From Bradyrhizobium campsiandrae (GTDB taxonomy: Bacteria > Pseudomonadota > Alphaproteobacteria > Rhizobiales > Xanthobacteraceae): a stretch of 64,000 bases of DNA. Each line of letters starts with the position of its first letter. Positions within the stretch are counted from its first letter, which is position 1. The notes under the pieces were generated by a model, which was not told the origin of the DNA, ran no database searches, and was given only the letters and a program-made list of their open reading frames with translations. The stretch spans positions 119,051-183,050 of the forward strand of contig NZ_JAANIH010000009.1 in the NCBI RefSeq assembly GCF_014529705.1, written 5' to 3'. This document shows, piece by piece, positions 27,284 through 35,404 of the stretch. The position numbers and the translations under genes were made by a program.

Positions 27284-27984
27284 CATGCAACCTCCCGTAG
27301 CTCCGCGAGCGGACGACCGTCCCACATGAGGTAGTCGATCACCGAGAGCCCGGGAATAAACCGAGATGGCTCACGATAAGGCTGCTGAACAAAATTCAGC
27401 TTGACGAGCCCGAGACCGTTCTCCGCAAACAGGTCATCGCGCTGATAGCCGGCCGCCCCATCGCCCGACAAATACGCCGACCCACCAACATCCTTGACCA
27501 GCGAAACCAGGAGGTCTGTGGCCTTGCCCGAGTAGCGAAGCGACGATTGCAGCACGAATTGAGTGGAGAGCCCGAGATGGCCCGCAATCGCCTTGATGGC
27601 GCGAATGTTGAAATTGGCAAGATTGCCCTCAGCCTCGAGGATGAGCGGCTCGATCAGTGTCATACAGCTCACGAATTGCGGCGCCTTGCGGTAGTTCGCT
27701 TCCAGCGTCCGCAATAGCTTGCCGCGCCAGGGTTGCGAGTCATCTATTTGCGCATCCCCGATCGGGCAGCCGAGAGCCATGCGATGGAGCGGACATGTCA
27801 CCCAGCGCGCCTCGCCCTGCACGGCCAGGCGCACCCGATTGCACCAGGAGCCCATACCGCCCGAGCCGGCGCGCGGATAGGCCACGGCATCGAGAAAGAT
27901 CAGCGCATCCGCCCGCCGAATCTTCTCGAAATAGCCGAGCCAGGGAAAGAAATTCGGCTGATGAATCGCAACAAGACCAACCAT
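27283..27984 (-). CDS. WbqC-like family protein
   Basis: A 233-residue protein with the family hallmark near the N-terminus (AIHQPNFFPWLGYFEKIRRA), followed by FLDAVAYPRAGSGGMGSWCNR and LTCPLHR-like WVTCPLHRMALG. WbqC-like proteins are found in O-antigen and glycopeptide loci. They are proposed to form amides or thioesters on sugars, but their chemistry is not settled to my knowledge. It is followed with one-base overlap by the formyltransferase fusion and preceded by the exporter permease gene (6 bases), so it belongs to the same message. It is probably part of the decoration machinery. Confidence 0.85.
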   Translation of the reverse strand: MVGLVAIHQPNFFPWLGYFEKIRRADALIFLDAVAYPRAGSGGMGSWCNRVRLAVQGEARWVTCPLHRMALGCPIGDAQIDDSQPWRGKLLRTLEANYRKAPQFVSCMTLIEPLILEAEGNLANFNIRAIKAIAGHLGLSTQFVLQSSLRYSGKATDLLVSLVKDVGGSAYLSGDGAAGYQRDDLFAENGLGLVKLNFVQQPYREPSRFIPGLSVIDYLMWDGRPLAELREVA

Positions 27985-27990
27985 TTCGTC

Positions 27991-28782
27991 TCACAGACGC
28001 GCGTCGAAGAACGATTTGAGACGACGAAACCACATCAGGCCAGCCGCAAAGGCCGCGACCGAGACGACCGCCAAATACACCACCATCCAAAGTGGCGGCA
28101 AAGTGCCGTCAATGATCGGAGCGCGAAACGACGCCGCGATGACATAGAAAGGATTGAACTGAAGCAGCTTTCCAACCCCCCCGGGATAGGCACTGAGCGG
28201 ATAGAAAATCGGGGAGGCAAACAAGAGCATGGTCAGGACATTTGGCAGGGCCAACGCAGTGTCTCGCACGAAGACGTTAAGCGCCGCGAGAAAAAGACCG
28301 AGGCCGGACACGAACAACATTCCGAAAAAGAGCGGGATCGGCAGAGTCAGGAGCGCAAGGCTCGGCACCTCGCCCGATGCAGCAAACAGGACGGCGATGA
28401 CCGCGAACGAGACGAAGAGCGGGAACACGCCCGTCAACGCACCGACCACGGGCAGGAGTTCCGACTTGAACGAGATGTTCTTGACGATCCCCGCATTGCC
28501 CGAGACCGAACTCGTTGAAGCGGAAAGCCCCTCACTGACCGCGAGCCACGGGCCGTAACCGCTCAGCAGCCAAACCACGTAGGGAAGCGTACCCTCCCGC
28601 CCCGGCAGCCGCCCGGGGAAAACGAAGGTGAAGACGAAAGTGAACATTCCCATCAGGAGCAGGGGCGAGAGCACGGCCCAGATCAGCCCCAGACTAGAAC
28701 CGAGGTACCGGTCGGTCACGGTCAGCTTGAACAAGCTCCAGACCATGCCGATATCCCGGCGCTCGAATCCGGCAACGCTCAT
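27991..28782 (-). CDS. wzm: Polysaccharide ABC exporter permease, Wzm/ABC-2 type
   Basis: A 263-residue inner-membrane permease that exports lipid-linked polysaccharide. The N-terminal amphipathic segment (RRDIGMVWSLFKLTVTDRYL GSS, split here) precedes six hydrophobic segments: WAVLSPLLLMGMFTFVFTFV and so on. NVFVRDTALALPNVLTMLLF and ASPIFYPLSAYPG are characteristic ABC-2/Wzm blocks. The ATG at 28782 overlaps the stop of the ATPase gene upstream (ATGA), so permease and ATPase are coupled. The longer frame upstream is out of family and was dropped. It is the only permease present for the two ATPases next to it. Confidence 0.92.
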   Translation of the reverse strand: MSVAGFERRDIGMVWSLFKLTVTDRYLGSSLGLIWAVLSPLLLMGMFTFVFTFVFPGRLPGREGTLPYVVWLLSGYGPWLAVSEGLSASTSSVSGNAGIVKNISFKSELLPVVGALTGVFPLFVSFAVIAVLFAASGEVPSLALLTLPIPLFFGMLFVSGLGLFLAALNVFVRDTALALPNVLTMLLFASPIFYPLSAYPGGVGKLLQFNPFYVIAASFRAPIIDGTLPPLWMVVYLAVVSVAAFAAGLMWFRRLKSFFDARL

Positions 28783-30020
28783 GAGTTGGCCGGCGCAATT
28801 TCGCGCCCCCTGATCTGCGGCGAACACAACAGCAACGGCTTCCCGCCGAATTGCCCTTCGACATCTATGACTTCGAACACCCGCATCGATCCGTCCAATA
28901 GCCCCCCTTCATCGCTCAGCTCAATGGAAAGTCGATAGAGATCGGCTCCGAGAATAAAGGGATCCATGGCAACTCGTAGCTCGAATGAACCTGAGGCCGG
29001 CAGCATGAGCCCCGCATCATTCGAATCTTGTTGCCAGACGGTTCGACCATCAACTCTGAGTATGGAGAGCGAAAGCCGGCTGACTCCGGTCGGCTTGCGC
29101 AAAATTCCCGCGATCCGTATTTCGAGCGGCCGCATCGCTGCCAACGCCGCCATCTGATCCTTACCGTCTTGAATCAGCCTTACCTCGGTCAGCTGCCCGG
29201 CATCCCGCCCCTCATTGCGAGCAGGTCCTGACAGACCGAACTTCTTGCTCAACGACTTTTCGTCCGCGTCCCGGACGGATTGTTCGTAAGCCGCGGCGAC
29301 AACCTTCGGATCTCCATCCATCACGACGCGACCGTGGTCCAACCACAGGCAGCGCGAGCACATCTGAATGATGGCATTGAGCGCATGCGCAACCACGATA
29401 ACGATACGTCCCTGCGAAGCGACTTCGGCCATCTTTCGCGACGCCTTTTGGGCGAAGAAATAATCACCTACCGAGAGCGTCTCGTCGATGATCAGGATAT
29501 CAGGCTCGATGAATGCGCCCATCGAGAAGGCGAGGCGAGCCTTCATCCCCGACGAGTAGGTGCGCACGGGCCGATCGATGAATTCGCCAAGCTCGGTGAA
29601 GTCGATGATCTCCTGGCGAACAGCGTCAATCTCCGCCTGGCGACGGCCGTGGATCGAGGCATCGAGGTCGATATTTTCCCGTCCGGTAAGATCGTCGCGC
29701 AACACCGCTCCGATGGAGAGCATCGCATGGATGTCGCCGGTCACCTCGATGGAGCCGGAACTAGGCGGCATCAATCCCGTCAGGATCGTAAGCAGCGTCG
29801 TCTTGCCAGCGCCGTTTGGCCCGATGATGCCGACCCGCTCGCCTTGTTCGATATGGAGAGATATCCCCTCGAGGGCCCTCACCTCCCGCACGGTGGGCTC
29901 GTTTCTGCCCGCGCGCAATGCAGCCAGCAGAGACACCGGCCCGCCACCGCGCTCGGCAAGCGCGAACGTCTTGGTCAGGTCTCGAATCTTGATGGATGCG
30001 TGGCTCAATGCAGTGTCCAC
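28779..30020 (-). CDS. wzt: Polysaccharide ABC exporter ATPase with C-terminal Wzt-like domain (first copy)
   Basis: A 413-residue exporter ATPase. Walker A GPNGAGKTT, signature YSSGMKARLAFSM, Walker B ILIIDETLSVGD and switch His in VVAHALNAI are intact. After residue 250 comes a beta-rich tail of about 160 residues (LTEVRLIQDGKDQMAALAAM, LEIRIAGILRKPTG, FELRVAMDPFILGADLYRLS), which fits the Wzt C-terminal carbohydrate-binding domain. In other species that domain recognises the modified chain end. The GTG at 30020 overlaps the preceding gene by 16 bases; a TTG at 30008 is an alternative. It is coupled to wzm by ATGA. Confidence 0.9.
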   Translation of the reverse strand: MDTALSHASIKIRDLTKTFALAERGGGPVSLLAALRAGRNEPTVREVRALEGISLHIEQGERVGIIGPNGAGKTTLLTILTGLMPPSSGSIEVTGDIHAMLSIGAVLRDDLTGRENIDLDASIHGRRQAEIDAVRQEIIDFTELGEFIDRPVRTYSSGMKARLAFSMGAFIEPDILIIDETLSVGDYFFAQKASRKMAEVASQGRIVIVVAHALNAIIQMCSRCLWLDHGRVVMDGDPKVVAAAYEQSVRDADEKSLSKKFGLSGPARNEGRDAGQLTEVRLIQDGKDQMAALAAMRPLEIRIAGILRKPTGVSRLSLSILRVDGRTVWQQDSNDAGLMLPASGSFELRVAMDPFILGADLYRLSIELSDEGGLLDGSMRVFEVIDVEGQFGGKPLLLCSPQIRGREIAPANS

Positions 30021-31156
30021 CGCACTGGAAGCATCAGACCTTCCTGCCTCTGGCCAACGACCTCGAGTGCAAGGCCGGTCCCGTTCAGCCAGCTAAAGCC
30101 ATCGAGACCGACGCGGCGGCGTGTCTCGTCGACCAGCATGAGACCAAGCCGGCATTGGTAATGGCCGGGTTCGAGCGGAAGCGATGGTACGGAAATATCG
30201 ACGAGATAGCGTCCCGGCGCGCTGCCCACCAGGACAGGATCGCGCGACATCACCGAAGTTTCCCAACCGAACCCGGGCTGCAAACGCTCGATGGTGAATG
30301 TCGCGAAGACCTCCGACGGCTGCAGAATCTCGGCTTCCGCGCGCATGGTGAAGTCTTCGCCCTGCCTCATCGTCGAGGCATAAGAAGGAGGTCCGAGGAA
30401 CTTCGCAACTCCGTCCAAAAGTTCTTCGCCCTTCTCGTCGCCGTAGAGATAACGGCGCACGGCTCTGTCGGCCGGTCCTGAGAAAATCGCCTTGCCGCGA
30501 TCCAGGATGTGCGCAGTTTCGCACAATCGCAGAATGGCCGCCCAGTCGTGCGTCACCAGGATGCCCGTCGCGCCACAGGATATCCTGTCACGCAGGCGTC
30601 GCCAGCACTTCGACTGAAAGTGCTGATCTCCAACCGACAGGATCTCGTCGAGCAGATAAACGTCATATTGACCGGCCGTCGCCGTCGAAAAATACAACCT
30701 GGCTCCCATGCCGGCCGAATAGGTCTGCACAGGATCGTCGAACCTGTCCTCGAGCTCCGAGAAATCGTGAATCTCAGCGATCATTTCCGCCCGCTCGCGA
30801 GCCGAGAAACCATGCACCGCGAGCAGACGGTCCGCATATTGCCGGCCGGTGAGTTCTCGACTGCCGACGACACCGAGTTCGTAGAGCGCGGACATTGCGC
30901 CTACCACGGAGACGCGTCCCATATCCGGCGCATAAGCACCACCGACAATCCGGAGAAGCGTCGACTTGCCAGCCCCGTTTCGGCCTAGCACACCGACAAA
31001 TTGTCCTTTCGGAACGTCGAACGTCACGTTCTGGAGCGCACTGAAACGCGGCACCGACGCGTCAAAGCCCAGCGCAATCCGCCACGCGTTGCCGCGATCG
31101 ATCAGCGCAAAACTCTTCGAGACGCCCTCACAAGTGATGGCGACGGCGCGGGACAT
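30005..31156 (-). CDS. wzt: Polysaccharide ABC exporter ATPase with C-terminal Wzt-like domain (second copy)
   Basis: A 383-residue ATPase clearly distinct from its neighbour. Walker A is GRNGAGKST, signature YSAGMGARLYFST, Walker B VYLLDEILSVGD, switch His VTHDWAAI. The DEILSVGD block is the mark of the Wzt/TagH group. Residues 245-383 form another beta-rich Wzt-like tail (FTMRAEAEILQPSEVFATFT, GRYLVDISVPSLPLEPGHYQ). The two ATPases may form a heterodimer on the single permease, or one may be an alternative specificity subunit. It lies 40 bases downstream of the aminotransferase gene. Confidence 0.9.
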   Translation of the reverse strand: MSRAVAITCEGVSKSFALIDRGNAWRIALGFDASVPRFSALQNVTFDVPKGQFVGVLGRNGAGKSTLLRIVGGAYAPDMGRVSVVGAMSALYELGVVGSRELTGRQYADRLLAVHGFSARERAEMIAEIHDFSELEDRFDDPVQTYSAGMGARLYFSTATAGQYDVYLLDEILSVGDQHFQSKCWRRLRDRISCGATGILVTHDWAAILRLCETAHILDRGKAIFSGPADRAVRRYLYGDEKGEELLDGVAKFLGPPSYASTMRQGEDFTMRAEAEILQPSEVFATFTIERLQPGFGWETSVMSRDPVLVGSAPGRYLVDISVPSLPLEPGHYQCRLGLMLVDETRRRVGLDGFSWLNGTGLALEVVGQRQEGLMLPVRWTLH

Positions 31157-31195
31157 GCTTGCGGTGTTCCTCTGTGACGACCTGGAAGTTTGTGT

Positions 31196-32329
31196 TCAAA
31201 GGCTCGCGAGAGCCTTGCTCAAGGTCTCAACGACGAGGTCGATATCCGACATCTTCATTCCCGGAAACAGCGGCAGCGTGATCGTCGTGTCTTCAGCCCT
31301 GACGGCATTGGGAAACTGACCGGGGTCGATTCCGTATTTCTCTCGATAGTATCCGAGCGCGGGCACGGCATGCGTACCGGGCCGGGTCTGAATGCGGCGT
31401 TCCGCCATTGCCGCCATCACGGCATTGCGGCGTTTCCGGCCGCCGTCGGAAATCCGGATAACGAAGGATTGATAGCTGTGACCGGCGTCCTCGGTCGGCA
31501 GAACGATGTCGGAGATGCCCGAAAGACGCTTTCTGTAGGCGGCGGCGAGACCGCGACGCTCCTCGAGAAGCGCATCGAGCTTGCCCATTTGCGCCACGCC
31601 AACAGCAGCCTGAATGTCCGACAGGCGAAGATTGTATCCAAGGCGATCATAGCTCGCCATCGTCCACGGTCCGGCGCCTTCGTCGTCAATGATACGCGGA
31701 CCGCCGGCACCATGGTTGCGCACGGAGCCGACGATGGCTGCGATCGCGTCGTTGTTCGTCGTCACCGCTCCACCTTCGCCGGTGGTGACGACTTTGCGCG
31801 GGTGGAACGAAAAACAGCCTATGTCGCCCAGCCCGCCGACGGGCTGGCCACGATAGGACGTACCGATTGCGCATGCGGCATCTTCGACGATCGCGATTCC
31901 CCGGCGCGACGCAATTTCGCGTATTTCATTCATCGGTGCTGCGAGACCGAACAGGTGCACCGCGATAACTGCACGCGTTTTCGGTGTGATCGCGGCCTCG
32001 AAGGCAGCAGGATCGAGATTGAAAGTGGCGAGGTCGATATCGGCGAATGTCGCTTTCGCACCGACATATTCGGCGCAATGCGCACTCGTCACCCAGGTAA
32101 AGGCCGGCACGACGACTTCGTCTCCGGGGCGTAGATCCAAGGCCATCGTCGCCAGATGGAGCGCCGCGGTGCAGGACGTCGTCGCCAGCGCATGCTTCAC
32201 GCCGTGCCGCTTCGCGATCAATTCCTCAAACTTCTGAGTCATGGGCCCCTGCGTGACCCAGCCTGAATTGAGGCAGTCGCGCAACTGATCGATTTCGGCG
32301 TCGTCAAATTTCGGTGCTGTGAGTTGCAT
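31196..32329 (-). CDS. DegT/DnrJ/EryC1-family PLP aminotransferase
   Basis: A 377-residue sugar aminotransferase that makes amino sugars from keto-sugar nucleotides with PLP and usually glutamate. The PLP lysine is Lys179 in FSFHPRKVVTTGEGG, and the cofactor-ring Asp is in AIVEDAACAIG. NSGWVTQGPMTQKFEELIA opens the conserved core. The ATG at 32329 was chosen; GTC-ATG context also allows 32335. HPRK is typical of C4 (perosamine, 4-amino) transferases rather than the WbpE (3-amino) group, whose lysine lies in FFPSKPLG. A 4-aminosugar product would suit the nearby formyltransferase. It lies 34 bases after the PLP beta-family gene. Confidence 0.88.
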   Translation of the reverse strand: MQLTAPKFDDAEIDQLRDCLNSGWVTQGPMTQKFEELIAKRHGVKHALATTSCTAALHLATMALDLRPGDEVVVPAFTWVTSAHCAEYVGAKATFADIDLATFNLDPAAFEAAITPKTRAVIAVHLFGLAAPMNEIREIASRRGIAIVEDAACAIGTSYRGQPVGGLGDIGCFSFHPRKVVTTGEGGAVTTNNDAIAAIVGSVRNHGAGGPRIIDDEGAGPWTMASYDRLGYNLRLSDIQAAVGVAQMGKLDALLEERRGLAAAYRKRLSGISDIVLPTEDAGHSYQSFVIRISDGGRKRRNAVMAAMAERRIQTRPGTHAVPALGYYREKYGIDPGQFPNAVRAEDTTITLPLFPGMKMSDIDLVVETLSKALASL

Positions 32330-32363
32330 GACCATGCCAGAGAGGAAGAGAGGGGATACGCGA

Positions 32364-33380
32364 TCAAAGCGCGAGCGACAGAAGATCGGGGCTGTCATAA
32401 GTGTGACGTTCGTCGGACTGCGTCTCTCCGAGGAATAGATCGAGATAGGGAAGATAGGAGTCCGCCCCGAGCAGAACAACCTCTATCTCGCCGCCTCTCC
32501 GGAGATCGTCCAGCCGTCCAATCGCCTTCTCCTTGTGCAGCCTGCGCAGAGCCCCTTGAAACGCGAGGCCGAAGCTGGGGCCGAGCATTTGCGGAAGAAC
32601 GCGCCAGGAATAGTAGGCGAGCAGGAAGGAGGGATGACGCGTTCCAAACTCGATGTCTTCGGGCCCGAACAGGTCCTGCCACGGGAGCCGAATGTCCTTC
32701 AGCACCTTCGACAGCGGACGTGCCCCGGGGACCTCGTGATGCTCTTCCAGCAACACCGGGAGAATACGCGTACCGAGGCCGTGCTCATCAACATACTGCC
32801 TCAGCCCCATGCATGTCCCCATCGTGCCCGACGCCACCGCGAGCAGCGACACGTCCCCTGTCGATGAAAAAAGCTGCGGCGCCAAATGAGTCTTGTGAGC
32901 CCAGGGGTTTCGCCAATTGTCATACTGATCGAGAGTATAACTGCCTTCCAGCGCCCCTTCCCTCCGAGCCCGTTCGACGGGCGTTTCGGTTGGATCGCTG
33001 TGCAATACGACCTCGACGCCGCCGCCCATGACGGAGATCGCGTTGATCTTGCCGCGCGCCGTGCCGGCCGGCATGATGAGCTGGCAGCGAATTCCGAGAG
33101 CCTTGCATATCTTGGCGATGCCGTGACCGGTGTTGCCGCTGGTTGCCTCCTTCACGATCGTGCTTTGCGAAATCAATCCTTCGGAGATTGGTCCGAGCAA
33201 AAGCTCTCGCGCCATGTAGGACTTACTGTGCTCGACCTCGCCCGGAATCGACGCTGCGCGAATGGTCACGCCGTCGCGGTGGAACGGATTGAGCCATTCA
33301 GGAAACGGCCCGGAGACACGCACCAGGCGGCTGGCGGCAGGATCTGTGGCTTCCAGAAATGGATGGCGCGCTAGATTCAC
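32364..33380 (-). CDS. PLP beta-family (cysteine synthase/SbnA-like) enzyme
   Basis: A 338-residue fold-type II PLP enzyme of the O-acetylserine sulfhydrylase/cystathionine beta-synthase group. The Schiff-base lysine is likely Lys53 in EVEHSKSYMAREL, and the substrate loop is EATSGNTGHGIAK (81-87). AVASGTMGTCMGL is the phosphate-binding glycine loop. The sequence around the lysine departs from the usual N-P-x-x-S-x-K-D-R, so it is not housekeeping cysteine synthase. Family members such as SbnA make diaminopropionate precursors. Its GTG start overlaps the stop of the ATP-grasp gene (GTGA), implying a joint pathway, perhaps making an amino acid attached to the polysaccharide. Confidence 0.8.
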   Translation of the reverse strand: MNLARHPFLEATDPAASRLVRVSGPFPEWLNPFHRDGVTIRAASIPGEVEHSKSYMARELLLGPISEGLISQSTIVKEATSGNTGHGIAKICKALGIRCQLIMPAGTARGKINAISVMGGGVEVVLHSDPTETPVERARREGALEGSYTLDQYDNWRNPWAHKTHLAPQLFSSTGDVSLLAVASGTMGTCMGLRQYVDEHGLGTRILPVLLEEHHEVPGARPLSKVLKDIRLPWQDLFGPEDIEFGTRHPSFLLAYYSWRVLPQMLGPSFGLAFQGALRRLHKEKAIGRLDDLRRGGEIEVVLLGADSYLPYLDLFLGETQSDERHTYDSPDLLSLAL

Positions 33381-34582
33381 GGCGTATCATCTCCAGCGTC
33401 GGCGGTGACAAACTTTACGGACTCGACCAGTCTTGCAGCGCGCTCTCGCGCTTGGGCCGCCGACTTCGATCGAACGAGCACATAGCCAGGCCGCGCCAGG
33501 TCGTTGCGAAGGTCGAGACGCGCCTTGCCGACCTGCTCATAGAGTTCGGCATCGACAACGTCCGGCTCGTCCTTGATGCCCTTGAAGCCGTCGATGGCCT
33601 GCAAGACACCCTCGCCCCTGGGAAAGTAGTGCCACACCAGATGCTCGGACGGCTTTCTCGCGAAGTCGGGAACATCGCCAGTCAAAACCGCGGCCAGCAG
33701 CCCCGGGTAGTCATAGCCGGTCGAAATCTCGCAGATCGGATGGAAATTGAGCCCACCTCCCGGACGTCCTCCGACCTCGAGCAGACAGGGTCCGTCCTCG
33801 CTGATCAGAACCTCAAAATGGGTGGTGCCGTCCGTCAGGCGCATGGCCGCACAAGCTGCGAACACCAGACGCTCCAGCGCCGCCCGATGCGAATGACCGA
33901 TCGAACCGGGGAAATGCAGCCGCTGTACCACCGTATCGCTTCCGGGATAGTTCTCCTTGTCGGAAATCGACAGCAAGGTCGGCGTTCCCCGGCTGATCAG
34001 CACTTCCAGGGTATGCTCTGTTCCCCTGACGAACTCCTCGATCACCACGTCGCCGTCGAGATAGGTCTTCTCAACTTCGTTCACGCCTGCCTGGACCTCG
34101 TCCCAGTTTCGCGCAACGAACACACCCCGGCTGCCTCCGCCCGAAAATGACGGCTTGACGACGGCCGGCCAGCTGTCCCACTTCGGAAAATGTCCCGCCG
34201 CCAGCTGTGCGACCGTACTGAAGGCACAGCGTGGCGTCGGCAATCCGTTGTCGAGCCAGCAACGCTTCATGGCAACTTTGCTGGTGAAGCAGAGTTCAGC
34301 AAACTCGTTCCAGCCCGGCAGGTTGCGTTCTCTGGCAATGCCGGCCGCGGCACGGATCGCAAAGTCGCTCAGCGGAATGATGCCGACGAATGCGATGTCC
34401 GCCAGAGCGGCGCTCGTTCCCGCCACGTCGGAAAAGTTCTGATGGACAAATTGATCGGCCACACCGCGCGCGGGCGCATTTGCATTGGCGTCGACCGCAA
34501 CGACCCGGAACCCACGCTGCTGGAGCCGCTCGATCGCCGGACAGGCCATCTGATTTCCACCGAGCACGACAACAGTCTTCAT
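33377..34582 (-). CDS. ATP-grasp ligase
   Basis: A 401-residue ATP-grasp enzyme of the carbamoyl-phosphate-synthase-like/amino-acid ligase group. An N-terminal pre-ATP domain (KTVVVLGGNQMACPAIERLQ) is followed by the grasp core: PAVVKPSFSGGGSRGVFVA (lysine and glycine-rich loop), DVVIEEFVRGTEHTLEVLIS, and the Mg-binding HFEVLISEDGPCLLEVGGRPGGG. Such enzymes couple a carboxylate to an amine through an acyl phosphate. Translational coupling to the PLP beta-family gene suggests it joins that enzyme's amino acid product to an amino sugar or another amino acid. The ATG at 34582 gives a family-like start. Confidence 0.82.
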   Translation of the reverse strand: MKTVVVLGGNQMACPAIERLQQRGFRVVAVDANANAPARGVADQFVHQNFSDVAGTSAALADIAFVGIIPLSDFAIRAAAGIARERNLPGWNEFAELCFTSKVAMKRCWLDNGLPTPRCAFSTVAQLAAGHFPKWDSWPAVVKPSFSGGGSRGVFVARNWDEVQAGVNEVEKTYLDGDVVIEEFVRGTEHTLEVLISRGTPTLLSISDKENYPGSDTVVQRLHFPGSIGHSHRAALERLVFAACAAMRLTDGTTHFEVLISEDGPCLLEVGGRPGGGLNFHPICEISTGYDYPGLLAAVLTGDVPDFARKPSEHLVWHYFPRGEGVLQAIDGFKGIKDEPDVVDAELYEQVGKARLDLRNDLARPGYVLVRSKSAAQARERAARLVESVKFVTADAGDDTP

Positions 34583-34631
34583 CCGGTTCTTCCTCTGGCA
34601 ACCTGTTTCCACCCCGTGGCCGATGGGACGA

Positions 34632-35327
34632 CTAGCGACCCAAACCGCGCCAACGCCCGGTCAATTCGCGGAAACGTTCCTCTTGGGCCTCGAAGATGAA
34701 ATTGCTCCGATCGACTGCATTGTCCTTGTACGCGTAGATCGCGTATTCGTAGGGCATATAGTCATGCCTGACCGTAAACCGGTTCGTCAGCTTGTTCAGG
34801 ACCTGAAGCACCTCGGCAAACGGCGGCCTGGCATGCACCGGATGCGTGTAGTCGGCCAGCGGGCTCAGCAGATTGAAGACGAGACCCTTTCGGCACAGCC
34901 CCCACATGATCTGCACCATGCTCTCGAAGTGATCGATATAGGCGACGGCTTCCGTCGTGCTCGTCAACGCCTGGCAGCAGAAGCACCAGTCCCATACGCG
35001 ATCCAACGGCTCTGCCTGGATGTCGACGACGGCCAGCTCGGCTTCCGGATACGCGCGCCGTCCTTCCTCGATCAGCTGCGGGTTGATGTCGATTCCAGTA
35101 TAGGCGCCGCGCCAGCCGCTCTTACGCAGAAAGTCGAAGAAATCTCCGTAGCCACAGCCGATATCGACGAGGGAGTCCGTCGGCTGCAAGCCGTCGACCT
35201 GTCGCAAGATATCGAAATAAAACGCCTGACGGTGCTTGGGTTCTCCGAGCGCGGCCGCGCCATGCCCAAATTCCTCGATACGCCCGGCGTAGCGGGCCAG
35301 GATCTTCTCTTTGTCAATGTCGTGCAT
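34632..35327 (-). CDS. SAM-dependent methyltransferase
   Basis: A 231-residue class I methyltransferase. Motif I is SLVDIGCGYGDFFDFLRKSG, the acidic residue follows in YTGIDINPQLIEEGRR, and WDWCFCCQALTST lies at the motif-IV position. It has an N-terminal helical cap (KEKILARYAGRIEEFGHG). A cysteine pair (FCCQ) in the active-site region is unusual. It is one gene upstream of the ATP-grasp/PLP pair (49 bases) and could N- or O-methylate that product or a sugar. Confidence 0.83.
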   Translation of the reverse strand: MHDIDKEKILARYAGRIEEFGHGAAALGEPKHRQAFYFDILRQVDGLQPTDSLVDIGCGYGDFFDFLRKSGWRGAYTGIDINPQLIEEGRRAYPEAELAVVDIQAEPLDRVWDWCFCCQALTSTTEAVAYIDHFESMVQIMWGLCRKGLVFNLLSPLADYTHPVHARPPFAEVLQVLNKLTNRFTVRHDYMPYEYAIYAYKDNAVDRSNFIFEAQEERFRELTGRWRGLGR

Positions 35328-35404
35328 GAATTCGCTCAGCTGATCGGATTTTCAGTTGCCCGTTGTACTCACTCGACCTTTTCTTGCTCGTCAACCTGGC
35401 GACT

